From positions 3,162,001-3,226,000 of the forward strand of contig NZ_JAPEMC010000001.1 of the NCBI RefSeq assembly GCF_026343115.1: a DNA stretch of 64,000 bases. Direction: 5' to 3'. Made by a program: the position numbers and the translations under genes. The notes beneath the pieces are model-generated. The model did no database searches. It was not told the DNA's origin and saw only the letters and a program-made list of their open reading frames with translations. This document shows, one piece after another, positions 1 through 8,345 of this stretch. The stretch is from Streptomyces sp. NBC_00102. GTDB lineage: Bacteria; Actinomycetota; Actinomycetes; Streptomycetales; Streptomycetaceae. Position 1 is the first letter of the stretch. Every line of letters begins with the position of its first letter.

Positions 1-1626
1 CGAAGGGCGGTCGCGCAGGCGGGTCGCCGCGATGCGCAGGGCGAGCGGGTGGTGCCCGCACAGGGCGACCGTCCGGTCGAGGGAGGATCCGGCGCAGGCC
101 TCGCCCGCGATCCGGCGGAACAAGGTCTCCGCGTCCGCCGGGGCGAGCGCGCCCAAGGGCAGCGAGAGGGCGCCGTCGGTCGCCGTCAGCTTGCGGCGGG
201 TGGTGATCAGGGTGAGGGTGTCGCCCGTGCCGGGCAGCAGCGGGTCCACCTGGGCCGCGTCGGCCGCGTTGTCGAGGACGAGCAGGGCGCTGCGGCCCGC
301 GAGGCGGGAGCGCCACATGGCGCTGCGCTCGGCCAGGCCGGCCGGGAGGGCGTCGGGCGCGGCGCCGTCGGAGCGCAGCAGCACGCCCAGTGCCTCCTCG
401 GGGGTGAGCGGTGCACGCGCCGGGCTGAAGCCGTGCAGGTCGACGTAGTACTGGCCGTCCGGGTGGTCCGCGGTGCGGCGGTGCGCGAAGTGGACGGCGA
501 GAGCCGTCTTGCCGATCCCGCCCATGCCGTCGATCACGACCGTGCGGGGAGCACCGGCGCTCTGGCCGTCGACGGCCCGGTCGAGCAGCGCCAGCTCGGT
601 GGTACGGCCGGTGAAGTCGGGCAGGGTACGCGGCAGGTAGTTGTCCCGGCCGGGGCGGTCGGTGGCGGGGCGGTCGGCGGCGGGGCGGTCGGCGGCGGGG
701 CGGACGGTGGCGGGGCGGTCATCGGCGGGGCGGTCAGTAGCCGTGTGGTCGGCGGCGGGCCTGTCGGTGACGAACGGGTCCCCGGGGCGGTCGGTGGCGG
801 GCAGGTCGGTGGCGGGCCGGCCGGTGGCGAGGAGGTCGATCACGGGCCGGCCGGTGGCGAGCCGGTCGGTGACGGGCGTCCGGGGCTGCACCCGCGGGGC
901 GTCCGCGAGGATCTCGGTCTGCAGACGGCGCAGCTGCGGGCCTGGTTCCAGGCCCAGTTCGTCGGCGAGCAGCCGGCGGCCCTCGTCGTAGACGGCGAGC
1001 GCGTCCGCCTGCCGCCCGCCCCGGTACAGCGCGAGCATCAGGCTGCCGCGCAGGGCGTCGCGCAGGGGGTGCCTGGCGGTCAGCGCGAACAGTTCGGCGA
1101 CCAGCGAACCGGTCTCACCGGACGCGAGGCGCAGCTCCATCAACTCCTCCACCGCGGTGAGTCGTTGCTCGTCGAGTCCGGCCGCGACGGCGGCCACCGC
1201 CGGGCAGTCGATTCCGGCGAAGGCGTCGCCGCGCCACAGGTCGACCGCCGCCTGCAGCAGCCGCATCGCCTCGACGTCGCGGCCCTCCCGCCGGGCGGCA
1301 CGGGCGGCACGGACCCCGTCGGTGAAGCGGTGCGCGTCGACCGCGTCGGCGGGCACGTCCAGGCGGTAGCCGACGTCCACCGTGATCAGTCCGGCGCCTT
1401 CGGAGCCGGCCAGGGCGGCGCGCAGATCACGGATCGCGTTGTGCACCTGGTGGCGGGCGGAAGCGGGCGGGTCCTGCCACAGCTCGTCCACCAGGGCGTC
1501 CATGGAGACCGCGTAACGCGCGTTCAGCAGCAGAAGCGCCAGAAGCCGGCGGCGACGCATCCCGCGGAGCCGGACCGGCATCCCCGACTCGCGCACTTCC
1601 ACCGGTCCCAGAACCAGGAAATCCAT
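1..1626 (-). CDS. SARP-family transcriptional activator, large NB-ARC type (partial, runs off left edge)
   Basis: Probable pathway-specific activator of the adjoining biosynthetic cluster. The frame is open from the ATG at 1626 to the window edge (542 codons, no stop seen). Residues 1-95 read as an OmpR/PhoB-type winged helix and about 98-240 as a bacterial transcriptional activation domain. After a repetitive linker (about 245-335), an NB-ARC-type ATPase begins, with a P-loop (VVIDGMGGIGKT) near residues 363-374. The C-terminal part, usually with TPR repeats, lies outside the window. It is divergent from the UbiA-like gene, so the 160-bp space between them probably holds both promoters. AfsR-like regulators share this layout. 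The family call is firm; the target is inferred from position. Confidence 0.88.
   Translation of the reverse strand, partial: MDFLVLGPVEVRESGMPVRLRGMRRRRLLALLLLNARYAVSMDALVDELWQDPPASARHQVHNAIRDLRAALAGSEGAGLITVDVGYRLDVPADAVDAHRFTDGVRAARAARREGRDVEAMRLLQAAVDLWRGDAFAGIDCPAVAAVAAGLDEQRLTAVEELMELRLASGETGSLVAELFALTARHPLRDALRGSLMLALYRGGRQADALAVYDEGRRLLADELGLEPGPQLRRLQTEILADAPRVQPRTPVTDRLATGRPVIDLLATGRPATDLPATDRPGDPFVTDRPAADHTATDRPADDRPATVRPAADRPAADRPATDRPGRDNYLPRTLPDFTGRTTELALLDRAVDGQSAGAPRTVVIDGMGGIGKTALAVHFAHRRTADHPDGQYYVDLHGFSPARAPLTPEEALGVLLRSDGAAPDALPAGLAERSAMWRSRLAGRSALLVLDNAADAAQVDPLLPGTGDTLTLITTRRKLTATDGALSLPLGALAPADAETLFRRIAGEACAGSSLDRTVALCGHHPLALRIAATRLRDRPS
630..890 (-). repeat. Degenerate in-frame repeat in the SARP linker
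   Basis: A run of imperfect 15/30-bp units encodes repeated (A/P)-x-D-R-P-type pentapeptides (for example ATDRPAADRP) between the activation domain and the NB-ARC domain. The units stay in frame, so this is a flexible, low-complexity linker that could vary in length by slippage. Confidence 0.8.
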
Positions 1627-1721
1627 TTCCCGCACCCCCGAAGTTCCGCATCGTGCAGCGTGATTGCGACACTGAGGACGCTAGGCGCGCGGGCTCTTCG
1701 TATTCAACGCGAGTACTCCCC

Positions 1722-1752
1722 AAGACACACGCCGTACCTCGGAAGACACACG
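1722..1752 (+). promoter_or_regulatory. Candidate SARP binding site: two direct repeats 21 bp apart
   Basis: The 10-mer AAGACACACG occurs at 1722-1731 and again at 1743-1752, both followed by a CG-containing triplet. SARP proteins are known to bind direct repeats spaced 11 or 22 bp apart on one face of the helix. The site lies 35-65 bp before the UbiA-like gene start and downstream of the divergent SARP start. Binding is inferred. Confidence 0.45.
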
Positions 1753-1786
1753 ACGGAACCAGGAATTCCCGCTTTAGGTTCCCCCC

Positions 1787-2761
1787 ATGACACAGGCCCT
1801 TACGCCTCGCCTCGCCCCCTCGTCCCCCTCCGTCTTCACGGTGTTCGACGCCCCGTGGTCCTCCCTCCTCTCGACGGCCCGCACCGTGCGGCTGTGCCTG
1901 CGGGAGGCCCGTCCGCTGGTACAGGTGATGTTCGTGCTGCGGTTCGTCACGGGTGCGCTGCTGACCTCGTCCGCCGCGCACCACCGGCCCGACGCCCCGC
2001 ACCTGTTGATCGGCGCCGCGGCCTGGTGGGCGGCGACGGTGAGCGTCTACGTCTTCAACGGGGTGAGCGACCTGTGCGAGGACCGGGCCAACCGGTCCCA
2101 AAGACCCTTGGCCAGCGGGCGGTTGAGCGAAGCGGCGGCACGGCGGGCCGTGGTGCTGACCGCGCTGGCCGGATTGCTGCTCGGCTGCGCGGCGGGGTGG
2201 GGGGTGTTCGAGGCCACCACCGTCTTCCTCGCCCTGGGATACGCCTACTCCGCACCGAGGATCGCGGCCAAATGCCGCTCCTGGTCGGCCTCCGCGGTCA
2301 CCTGCGCCGCCGCCGGGACCACCTATCTCGCCGGGGTCGCTTCCTCCGGCAGCCGGCTCACCGTCGAGGCAGCCGTCTTCGCCCTGGTGCTCTCGCTCGG
2401 CGTGGGGCTGATCGCTGCCGTGGCCAAGGACTTGGGCAGCACCCGGGGAGACGCGCTCGCGGGCCGTCGCACCCTGGCCGTCATCCGCGGCGAGCGCAGC
2501 GCCCGGCGCTTCTGCGCCGCCTCCGGCGGGGCGTTGACCCTGGTCCTCACGGTCGGAGCCGTGTGGGTGCGCGAGCTTCCGCTCGACGCGGCGGCCGTCG
2601 CGTTCGCCGTGGGCGCCCTGTGCGTGGCAGGACACTGCCGGCCGTCCCGCATGCGGGACGGAGAAACGAAGCCCGTCAACTTTCGTGGTCCGTACCGGAG
2701 TTGGATGGCGACTCAGTACGCCGCCCATCTGACCGCGCTGGGCGCGCTCCTCCTGGTCTGA
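1787..2761 (+). CDS. UbiA-like membrane prenyltransferase family protein
   Basis: A 324-residue hydrophobic protein with about eight membrane segments. The first Asp-rich motif is present as N91-x3-D95-x3-D99-x2-N102. A second motif around K214-D215 and D222 matches the other Mg-pyrophosphate site of UbiA enzymes. These enzymes transfer polyprenyl or phytyl groups, or act as membrane synthases. No terpene or aromatic acceptor pathway is visible nearby, so its substrate is unknown. The ATG at 1787 is the only sensible start. It is divergent from the SARP gene and followed by the kinase/regulator pair, so it probably belongs to the cluster. Confidence 0.75.
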   Translation: MTQALTPRLAPSSPSVFTVFDAPWSSLLSTARTVRLCLREARPLVQVMFVLRFVTGALLTSSAAHHRPDAPHLLIGAAAWWAATVSVYVFNGVSDLCEDRANRSQRPLASGRLSEAAARRAVVLTALAGLLLGCAAGWGVFEATTVFLALGYAYSAPRIAAKCRSWSASAVTCAAAGTTYLAGVASSGSRLTVEAAVFALVLSLGVGLIAAVAKDLGSTRGDALAGRRTLAVIRGERSARRFCAASGGALTLVLTVGAVWVRELPLDAAAVAFAVGALCVAGHCRPSRMRDGETKPVNFRGPYRSWMATQYAAHLTALGALLLV

Positions 2762-2889
2762 GGTTCTGCCCTTTCTTCACAAGCTCGCCATCTGATCACC
2801 GGCCCCTTAGTATGATCGCGCCGGACGGGTGATTGTGGGGAGTCGTACCGTCCTGGCCCTGCCGACTCCTCATATCGAGGGGGCGCACC

Positions 2890-3969
2890 GTGGAACTTTC
2901 CGCCGACCAGGCAACCGACCGGCCCTGTCTGATCGATTCCTCCGTGGTCCGCTACGCCGACGGCCTGCGCAGGGCCGCCAATCCGCTGGTCCTCCGTCCG
3001 GAGCTGTGGATCTCCTGCGAGAAGCAGGCCCGCCAGATCCTCGGTGAGTGCATCGCCACGCTGCACGGCACGCCCGTACAGGTCGCCGCGGAGGCCGAAC
3101 TCACCTCCATGGCACTCGGTGTGCAGCGCTCCTTCGAGAAGGTCTCGCCGATCGACTCGGTGCACGCGGCCCGCGTGCTCTTCGACGTGGCGGTCGAGAC
3201 GATGACCGAGGCCGCCGCCCAGCTTCCCGCCGAGGTCGCGCTCTCCCGGTTCCTGACCGCCGTACGGATGCTGCACAAGGGCATCTTCGCGCGGGTCAGC
3301 GCCGCCGCCATCGGCTACGAGTCGACGACCCTGCACAACGTCGGCCAGGCCAGCACCGCCCGCCGCCACCAGCTCGCCCGCGATCTGCACGACCACATCG
3401 GCAGCAGCATCGGCCTGGCGCTGCGCTGCCTCGACCTGTACACCATGGAGCGGGCGAAGGGGGTCACCTCCGCCCGCGACAGACTCCAGGACGCCCGGCA
3501 GGCGCTGCGCGACGTGTTCAGCTTCACCCGCACGATGGTCAGCGGGCTGCGCGTCGACGAGCTGCACGACGGTCTGAAGGAAGAGATCGACGCCTACAGC
3601 GCCGCCGCCTCCGACCGGCCGGCCGAAGTCTCCTCCCGTATCGACGGCGACGAGTCCTGGATGCCCGAACAGACCCGCCAGGAACTGTTCCTCGTGGTGC
3701 GCGAAGCCCTGCGCAACGCCTTCGCGCACGCCAGGGCCGGCCACATCGACGTCCTCGTCAGCGTCTTCCCCGACGCCGCGCACGCCACCGTCACCGACGA
3801 CGGCGTCGGGCTGCCCTACCCGCGCGACGGTGACGGCACCGGCCTGACCGCCATGCGGCAACGGGTGGCCGCCCTCGGCGGGACCCTGGAGCTGATCAGC
3901 CAGCCCGGCCAGGGAACACGCGTCCAGCTCCGCATCCCGCTGGACGGCACCGGGGAAGGCGCCCGATGA
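2890..3969 (+). CDS. NarL-type cytoplasmic sensor histidine kinase
   Basis: A 359-residue HisKA_3-type kinase. The dimerisation/phosphoacceptor helix has ARDLHDHIGSS with His167 as the likely phosphorylated residue. The HATPase region follows, with an N-box (EALRNAFAHA) and a G-box (DDGVGL, then GTGLTAMRQR). No membrane segment is visible, so it probably senses a cytoplasmic signal through residues 1-150. The GTG at 2890 is preceded by a GAGGGGG ribosome site; a longer frame opening at 2833 has no such site. The stop overlaps the response-regulator start (ATGA), indicating co-translation. Confidence 0.88.
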   Translation: MELSADQATDRPCLIDSSVVRYADGLRRAANPLVLRPELWISCEKQARQILGECIATLHGTPVQVAAEAELTSMALGVQRSFEKVSPIDSVHAARVLFDVAVETMTEAAAQLPAEVALSRFLTAVRMLHKGIFARVSAAAIGYESTTLHNVGQASTARRHQLARDLHDHIGSSIGLALRCLDLYTMERAKGVTSARDRLQDARQALRDVFSFTRTMVSGLRVDELHDGLKEEIDAYSAAASDRPAEVSSRIDGDESWMPEQTRQELFLVVREALRNAFAHARAGHIDVLVSVFPDAAHATVTDDGVGLPYPRDGDGTGLTAMRQRVAALGGTLELISQPGQGTRVQLRIPLDGTGEGAR

Positions 3970-4613
3970 GCGAGGGAGCGGCCGCCTCCGGCGACATCCG
4001 GGTGCTGGCCGTGGACGACCACCGGCTGCTGCGCGAGGCACTCTGCGACCTCCTGGAGATGTACGAGGGACTGACGGTGGTCGCTCAGGCCGACGACGGG
4101 CCGAGCGGCGTCCGGATGGCGGGCCTGCACCGGCCGGACCTCGTGCTGCTCGACGTCGAGATGCCGGGGCCCGGCCCGCTCGCCAACCTGCGGGGGATCC
4201 GCCAGGCGGCCCCCGAGGCGCGGATCATCATGCTGACGATGCACGACGACCGCCGGCTCATCGACTCGCTGCTGTCCGCGGGGGCCGTGGGCTACCTCCA
4301 CAAGGAGGCCGACCGGAACGTCCTGGTCGCCGCGATCCGCAGCGCGATGGCGGGCGGCAGGACCATGTTCCTGCCCCGTACGGCGAACGGTTCGAGGCCG
4401 GAACGGGAGCCGGCGCCCGCCGACACGCTCACCCTCCGCGAGCGGGAGCTGATGGAGCTGGTCGCACAGGGACTGAGCAACCGGCAGATCGGCACCCGCC
4501 TGGGGATCACGGAGGGCACGGTCAAGCGCCATCTGCGGAACATCTTCGACAAGCTCGGCGCCACCTCCCGGCTGGACGCGGTCAACCGGGTCCAGCCGCT
4601 GCGCCGCTACTGA
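3966..4613 (+). CDS. NarL/FixJ-family response regulator
   Basis: A 215-residue regulator. The receiver domain (about 10-125) has the acidic pair D17-D18, the phosphoacceptor Asp63 in LLDVEMPG, Thr in the LTMHDD segment and Lys in YLHKEAD. A LuxR-type helix-turn-helix follows (about 145-205; LTLREREL, GLSNRQIGTRLGITEGTVKRHLRNI). It overlaps the kinase gene by 4 bp and should be its cognate partner. Its 3' end overlaps the convergent MFS gene end by 7 bp. It probably adds signal input to the cluster alongside the SARP. Confidence 0.93.
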   Translation: MSEGAAASGDIRVLAVDDHRLLREALCDLLEMYEGLTVVAQADDGPSGVRMAGLHRPDLVLLDVEMPGPGPLANLRGIRQAAPEARIIMLTMHDDRRLIDSLLSAGAVGYLHKEADRNVLVAAIRSAMAGGRTMFLPRTANGSRPEREPAPADTLTLRERELMELVAQGLSNRQIGTRLGITEGTVKRHLRNIFDKLGATSRLDAVNRVQPLRRY

Positions 4614-6253
4614 GCCGCGGCGGCCCGTGCCGCCTTCTCCCGGCGATCGGCGATCAGCAGGGCGACGGCCGGGGCGAGGGTGAGCGCGTACACGGCGAGC
4701 AGCAGGCCGAAGGAGTCGGCGAACGCGGCCGGTACGAGCCCGTGATGGGACCGCGCGGCCCGGTCCAGGACGACCGTGACCACGGCGAGGGCGAACGTGC
4801 CGCCGATCCGCTGGACCAGGTTGAGCTGCGTGGAGGCGTCCGGGATGGAGCGCGGCTCGACCGACTCGAAGGCGCGGGTCATGGCCGGCACGATGGTCAG
4901 GCCCGTGCCCAGACCCCGTACCGCGATCGCGGCGCACAGCAGTACGTACGACGTGCTGGACGACAGGGCCGTCAGCGGAACGGTGGCCAGCATGGTGAGG
5001 ACGATCCCGATCACCACGGTGGTGCCGCCGCCGATCTTCTTCATGATCGGGCGGCAGGCGAGACCCGCGACGACGACTCCGGTACCGCCCGCCGACATCA
5101 GCAGACCCGTGGTGACGGCGCTCTCGCCGCGCGCCGACTCGAAGTACAGCGGGATCAGCATCATCGGGGAGAAGAGGACGAAGCCGAGGCAGAAGATGTT
5201 GATCGCGGCCGTGCGGTAGACGCGGTGCGTGAACAGCCGCAGGTTCAGCAGCGGTGCCTCGGTGCGCAGTTGGTGGCGTACGAAGACGGCACCGCTGACC
5301 ACGGCCACCACCAGGGGGACCAGGGAGGCGGGGCGGGCGGACAGGCCCGTCTGCGAGAAGGCGTGCACGGCGAGGACGACACCGACCGTGCAGGCGGCGG
5401 CGGTCAGCAGGCCCAGCACGTCGAGCGGGCGGCGGCCCTCGCCCCGGGCGGGCGGCGCGTCCTTGCGGACACGGCGCAGTGCCACCACCAACAGCACCGA
5501 GCACAGCGGGATGTTGACGGCGTAGACCGCCCACCAGTCCCAGGCGTTGACCAGGAGGCCGCCGACGGTGGGGCCGAGCAGCGGGCTGATCAGCATGACG
5601 CTGCCGTTCAGCGCCTGGACCTGGCCGAGGCGTTCGCGCGGCATTCCGCTGGTGAGCAGGATGGTGGCGACCGGTACGAGCACACCCGCGGCGGCACCGG
5701 ACAGGGCGCGCGCGGCGATCAGTTCGGGAAGTGTCGTGCTGAAGGCGCAGGCCGCCGAGCCGATCCCGAACACGGCGACGGAGGCGACGAAGGTGCGGCG
5801 GGTGCCGAAGCGGGAGGCCAGCCAGCCCGCGGCCGGCATCAGGGCGACCAGGGCCAGCAGGTAGGCCGTGACGACCCATTGGACCTGGGTGATGGCACCG
5901 AACCGGGCGGAGGTGTCGGCCAGCGAGACGTTGACGATGGTGGTGTCGAGCTGGGCGACGAAGGCTCCGCCCACGGCCACGGCGATGGTGAAGAGCGCGG
6001 TGCGGGTGGCAGCCGCTGCCGCCGGGTCACGGCCCGCCGCCGGACCTCCGTCCGCGGCGGGAGCCGCCTCGGCCCCGGCGGTTTCCTCGGCACCGCGGGC
6101 CGGCTCGGCCCCGGCGGTTTCCTCGGCACCGCGGGCCGGCTCCGCCGGACGCGCGTCCGCCGCCGGGGAAGGTTCCGCCGCGGGTGCGGGGTCCGCCACG
6201 GGGGTCGGGTCCGCCGCCGGCGCCGGGGGCTCGGTTCTCTGGTCCAGGGACAT
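4607..6253 (-). CDS. DHA2-type MFS drug efflux transporter (14 TM)
   Basis: A 548-residue transporter. Residues 1-85 are a Pro/Ala/Glu-rich cytoplasmic tail containing a duplicated PARGAEETAGAE unit. After this come about 14 membrane helices, with antiporter motifs FVAQLDTTIVNVSL and LLGPTVGG typical of the EmrB/QacA group. Likely role: export of, or self-resistance to, the cluster product. It is convergent with the regulator pair and separated from the big operon by a repeat-rich spacer, so it probably has its own promoter. Confidence 0.88.
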   Translation of the reverse strand: MSLDQRTEPPAPAADPTPVADPAPAAEPSPAADARPAEPARGAEETAGAEPARGAEETAGAEAAPAADGGPAAGRDPAAAAATRTALFTIAVAVGGAFVAQLDTTIVNVSLADTSARFGAITQVQWVVTAYLLALVALMPAAGWLASRFGTRRTFVASVAVFGIGSAACAFSTTLPELIAARALSGAAAGVLVPVATILLTSGMPRERLGQVQALNGSVMLISPLLGPTVGGLLVNAWDWWAVYAVNIPLCSVLLVVALRRVRKDAPPARGEGRRPLDVLGLLTAAACTVGVVLAVHAFSQTGLSARPASLVPLVVAVVSGAVFVRHQLRTEAPLLNLRLFTHRVYRTAAINIFCLGFVLFSPMMLIPLYFESARGESAVTTGLLMSAGGTGVVVAGLACRPIMKKIGGGTTVVIGIVLTMLATVPLTALSSSTSYVLLCAAIAVRGLGTGLTIVPAMTRAFESVEPRSIPDASTQLNLVQRIGGTFALAVVTVVLDRAARSHHGLVPAAFADSFGLLLAVYALTLAPAVALLIADRREKAARAAAAQ

Positions 6254-6307
6254 ACGGGGTCGTCCTTCGGGTGAGTGGTGGACCGGACCTGGGGCCCGGT
6301 CGGGGAA

Positions 6308-6501
6308 GGGCTTTCGTGGTCGGGCGTGAGGGCTTTCGTGGTCGGGCGGTGTCGCCGTGGCTGAGGACGGGCCGCCGTGCGTGGGGACGGACCGCCGTGC
6401 GTGGGGGGCCGTGGTGGGGACGGGCCTTCGTGCGGAACACGGCGCGAGGACGGAACACGGCGCGGGGACTGAACACGGCGCGAGGGACGGAACACGGCGC
6501 G
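6308..6501. repeat. Three families of short direct repeats in the MFS gene leader
   Basis: Between the MFS start and the upstream acyltransferase stop are: two copies of a 19-mer beginning GGGCTTTCGTGG (6308, 6330; period 22); two copies of CCGCCGTGCGTGGGG (6372, 6392; period 20); and four copies of GAACACGGCGCG (6435, 6453, 6471, 6490; period 18-19). No gene is seen here. The near-helical phasing would suit repeated operator sites. Confidence 0.7.
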
Positions 6502-6540
6502 TGCGACGGGCCGCGGGCCGCCCGCCGGGATCCCCCCGGC

Positions 6541-7692
6541 TCAGCCGGAGTTCAGCGCCTCGGCGATGTCGTCCAGGATCGCGCCGGCCTTCTCCCGGGC
6601 ACCCGCGCGGTCACGGCAGGCCAGGGTCAGCTCGGTGCTGTCGCCGACGCGGCAGGCGCTCAGGAACATCTCGGCGTACGGGACCAGCATCGGCAGGGTG
6701 AGGAAGGAGCAGGCGCGGAAGGCGGGCGTCGAGAAGGCCCGCGGGTCGACCTCGCCGTGGTCGGAGATGATCGCCGTGCAGGGGAAGCGGGTGCCGTCGA
6801 ACGCACGGGCCTCGCTCAGGTTGTTGGCGAACGGGTTGTCGCGCAGGAAGTCCCGGTCGAGTACGGCGACCTCGGTCTTGGCGATCAGGGCGCGCATCAG
6901 CGTGGAGTGGACGCGTTTCCAGGTGTCGTCGCGGCGCAGGTCGAGGACGAGCTGCGAGGTCAGGTTCGCGGTGGAGCGCGTCGTGGTGTCGTGGCGGCGC
7001 AGGTCCACCGGGACGATCAGGCGGCCGGTGTCCGTGGTGAGGTGGCGGGAGAGCGCGGCTGCGGCGCGCGCGGTGACCCCGGACGGGGTGGCGGGCACCC
7101 GGCGGCTCAGCCACAGGGGCTGCCCGCCCGCGGGCCCGTCGCCGATGAACGCGGGCAGTCCCGTGAGACGGGTGGCCGCGGGGGCCGGGCGGACGTCGCC
7201 CGCCGCCGTACGGAAGTGCGCGTCGTCCACCGTGTCCGGACAACCGGCCGGCTCCTCGCCGCGCAGGGCCCGGAAGAGATCCGCGATCCACTGCCGCAGA
7301 CCGCGCCCGTCGGTGACGATGTGGCTGGCCCGGACGACCAGCCGGGTGGTCCCGGCGCCCCGGATCAGGCCCAGTTCGCAGACGGGTCCGGTGACCACCG
7401 ACAGGTCGCGGTGGAAGAACGGGTGGTCGAGACCGGTGCCGTCGGGCAGCTCCACGACCTCGGGGACGGTGCCGTCGGCGCGCCACAGCGCGCCCCGGCG
7501 GCGCACCGCGAGGCCGGGACTCGCCTCGGTCGCCGCGCGCGCGGCCCGGCGCAGCGCGTCCGTGTCGAGAGCGCCTTCCCCCTCGATCACCATCTGGATG
7601 AGCTGCGGGGTGCCGGTCGCGGCGGCGTTGAGGTAGCCCCGTTCGATCGGGGAGATGCGGCGGGTGTAGGGCCGCACGGCGGTGAGGGTCAT
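6541..7692 (-). CDS. Stand-alone condensation-type acyltransferase (PapA/alcohol acetyltransferase-like)
   Basis: A 383-residue protein with the chloramphenicol-acetyltransferase/NRPS-condensation signature H124-I-V-T-D128-G129. H124 would be the general base for ester or amide formation between a carrier-bound acyl group and an alcohol or amine. It is shorter than an NRPS condensation domain (about 430-450) and closer to PapA5-like free enzymes. The ATG at 7692 overlaps the PPTase-like stop by 4 bp and is the last gene of the long operon. Inferred role: joining the polyketide chain to an amino-acid unit, or a late acylation. Confidence 0.75.
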   Translation of the reverse strand: MTLTAVRPYTRRISPIERGYLNAAATGTPQLIQMVIEGEGALDTDALRRAARAATEASPGLAVRRRGALWRADGTVPEVVELPDGTGLDHPFFHRDLSVVTGPVCELGLIRGAGTTRLVVRASHIVTDGRGLRQWIADLFRALRGEEPAGCPDTVDDAHFRTAAGDVRPAPAATRLTGLPAFIGDGPAGGQPLWLSRRVPATPSGVTARAAAALSRHLTTDTGRLIVPVDLRRHDTTTRSTANLTSQLVLDLRRDDTWKRVHSTLMRALIAKTEVAVLDRDFLRDNPFANNLSEARAFDGTRFPCTAIISDHGEVDPRAFSTPAFRACSFLTLPMLVPYAEMFLSACRVGDSTELTLACRDRAGAREKAGAILDDIAEALNSG

Positions 7693-8345
7693 TCCTCCTC
7701 CAGGTGGTGGAAGCGCACCGGTGCGGGTGCGTCGCAGGCGAGGGCGAGGTGCAGGGGCGGTTCGCCCTCGGGCCGCAGGACGACGGAACGCACCTCGTAG
7801 GTCGGGGTGTTCGTGGGCCGCCAGCCCGGCCGCCACTCGGGCAGCCGGGTTCCGGCGAAGGTCTCCTTCGTCAGGTGCGAGGCCTTGATGAGCGCCTCGC
7901 ACTCGGCGAAGTCCCTGATGGTGGCCGGCTGTTCACGTCCGAGCAGGTCGCCGAGCCAGCGCAGGGCGTACGGCCGGTCACGCTCGTCCTGGAGGTCCAC
8001 TCCGACCGTGCGGCCGGCGGGCGCGAAGGCCACGGCGCTGTACGTGCCGACGTGCGCCACCGAGACGGACAGGCCCAGGGCGGGCACCGACCAGCGCTTG
8101 TGACCGTCCCGCGCCAGGTCTTTGGCGGTGATCCGGATTCCGTACGTCGTACCGAGCGCCCCGACGATCAGGGAGCGGCCCGAGGCGGACAGCCGGTGCC
8201 CCATCCGGTCGCGGGGGAGCCCGCGGTGGCGGGAGACCAGGACGTTCACCGTCTCCCCCACCTCCTCCACCGCCGCCGGCCCGTCGGGCGCCAGCGTGTA
8301 TCCGGTCAGTCCCGCGTCGAGGAGCAGGCCCATCAGGGCGCCCAT
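7689..8345 (-). CDS. 4'-phosphopantetheinyl transferase superfamily protein
   Basis: A 218-residue protein with a VGVDLQDE Mg-binding segment and a FAECEALIKA segment, matching the conserved V-G-[IV]-D and W-x-x-KEA-x-x-K motifs of Sfp/AcpS enzymes in a degenerate form (Glu-Cys-Glu in place of the usual Lys-Glu). It would load the two carrier proteins of the cluster with the phosphopantetheine arm. Its ATG shares one base with the KS-CLF stop (TGATG). The family is probable; activity is uncertain because the second motif is atypical. Confidence 0.65.
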   Translation of the reverse strand: MGALMGLLLDAGLTGYTLAPDGPAAVEEVGETVNVLVSRHRGLPRDRMGHRLSASGRSLIVGALGTTYGIRITAKDLARDGHKRWSVPALGLSVSVAHVGTYSAVAFAPAGRTVGVDLQDERDRPYALRWLGDLLGREQPATIRDFAECEALIKASHLTKETFAGTRLPEWRPGWRPTNTPTYEVRSVVLRPEGEPPLHLALACDAPAPVRFHHLEEE

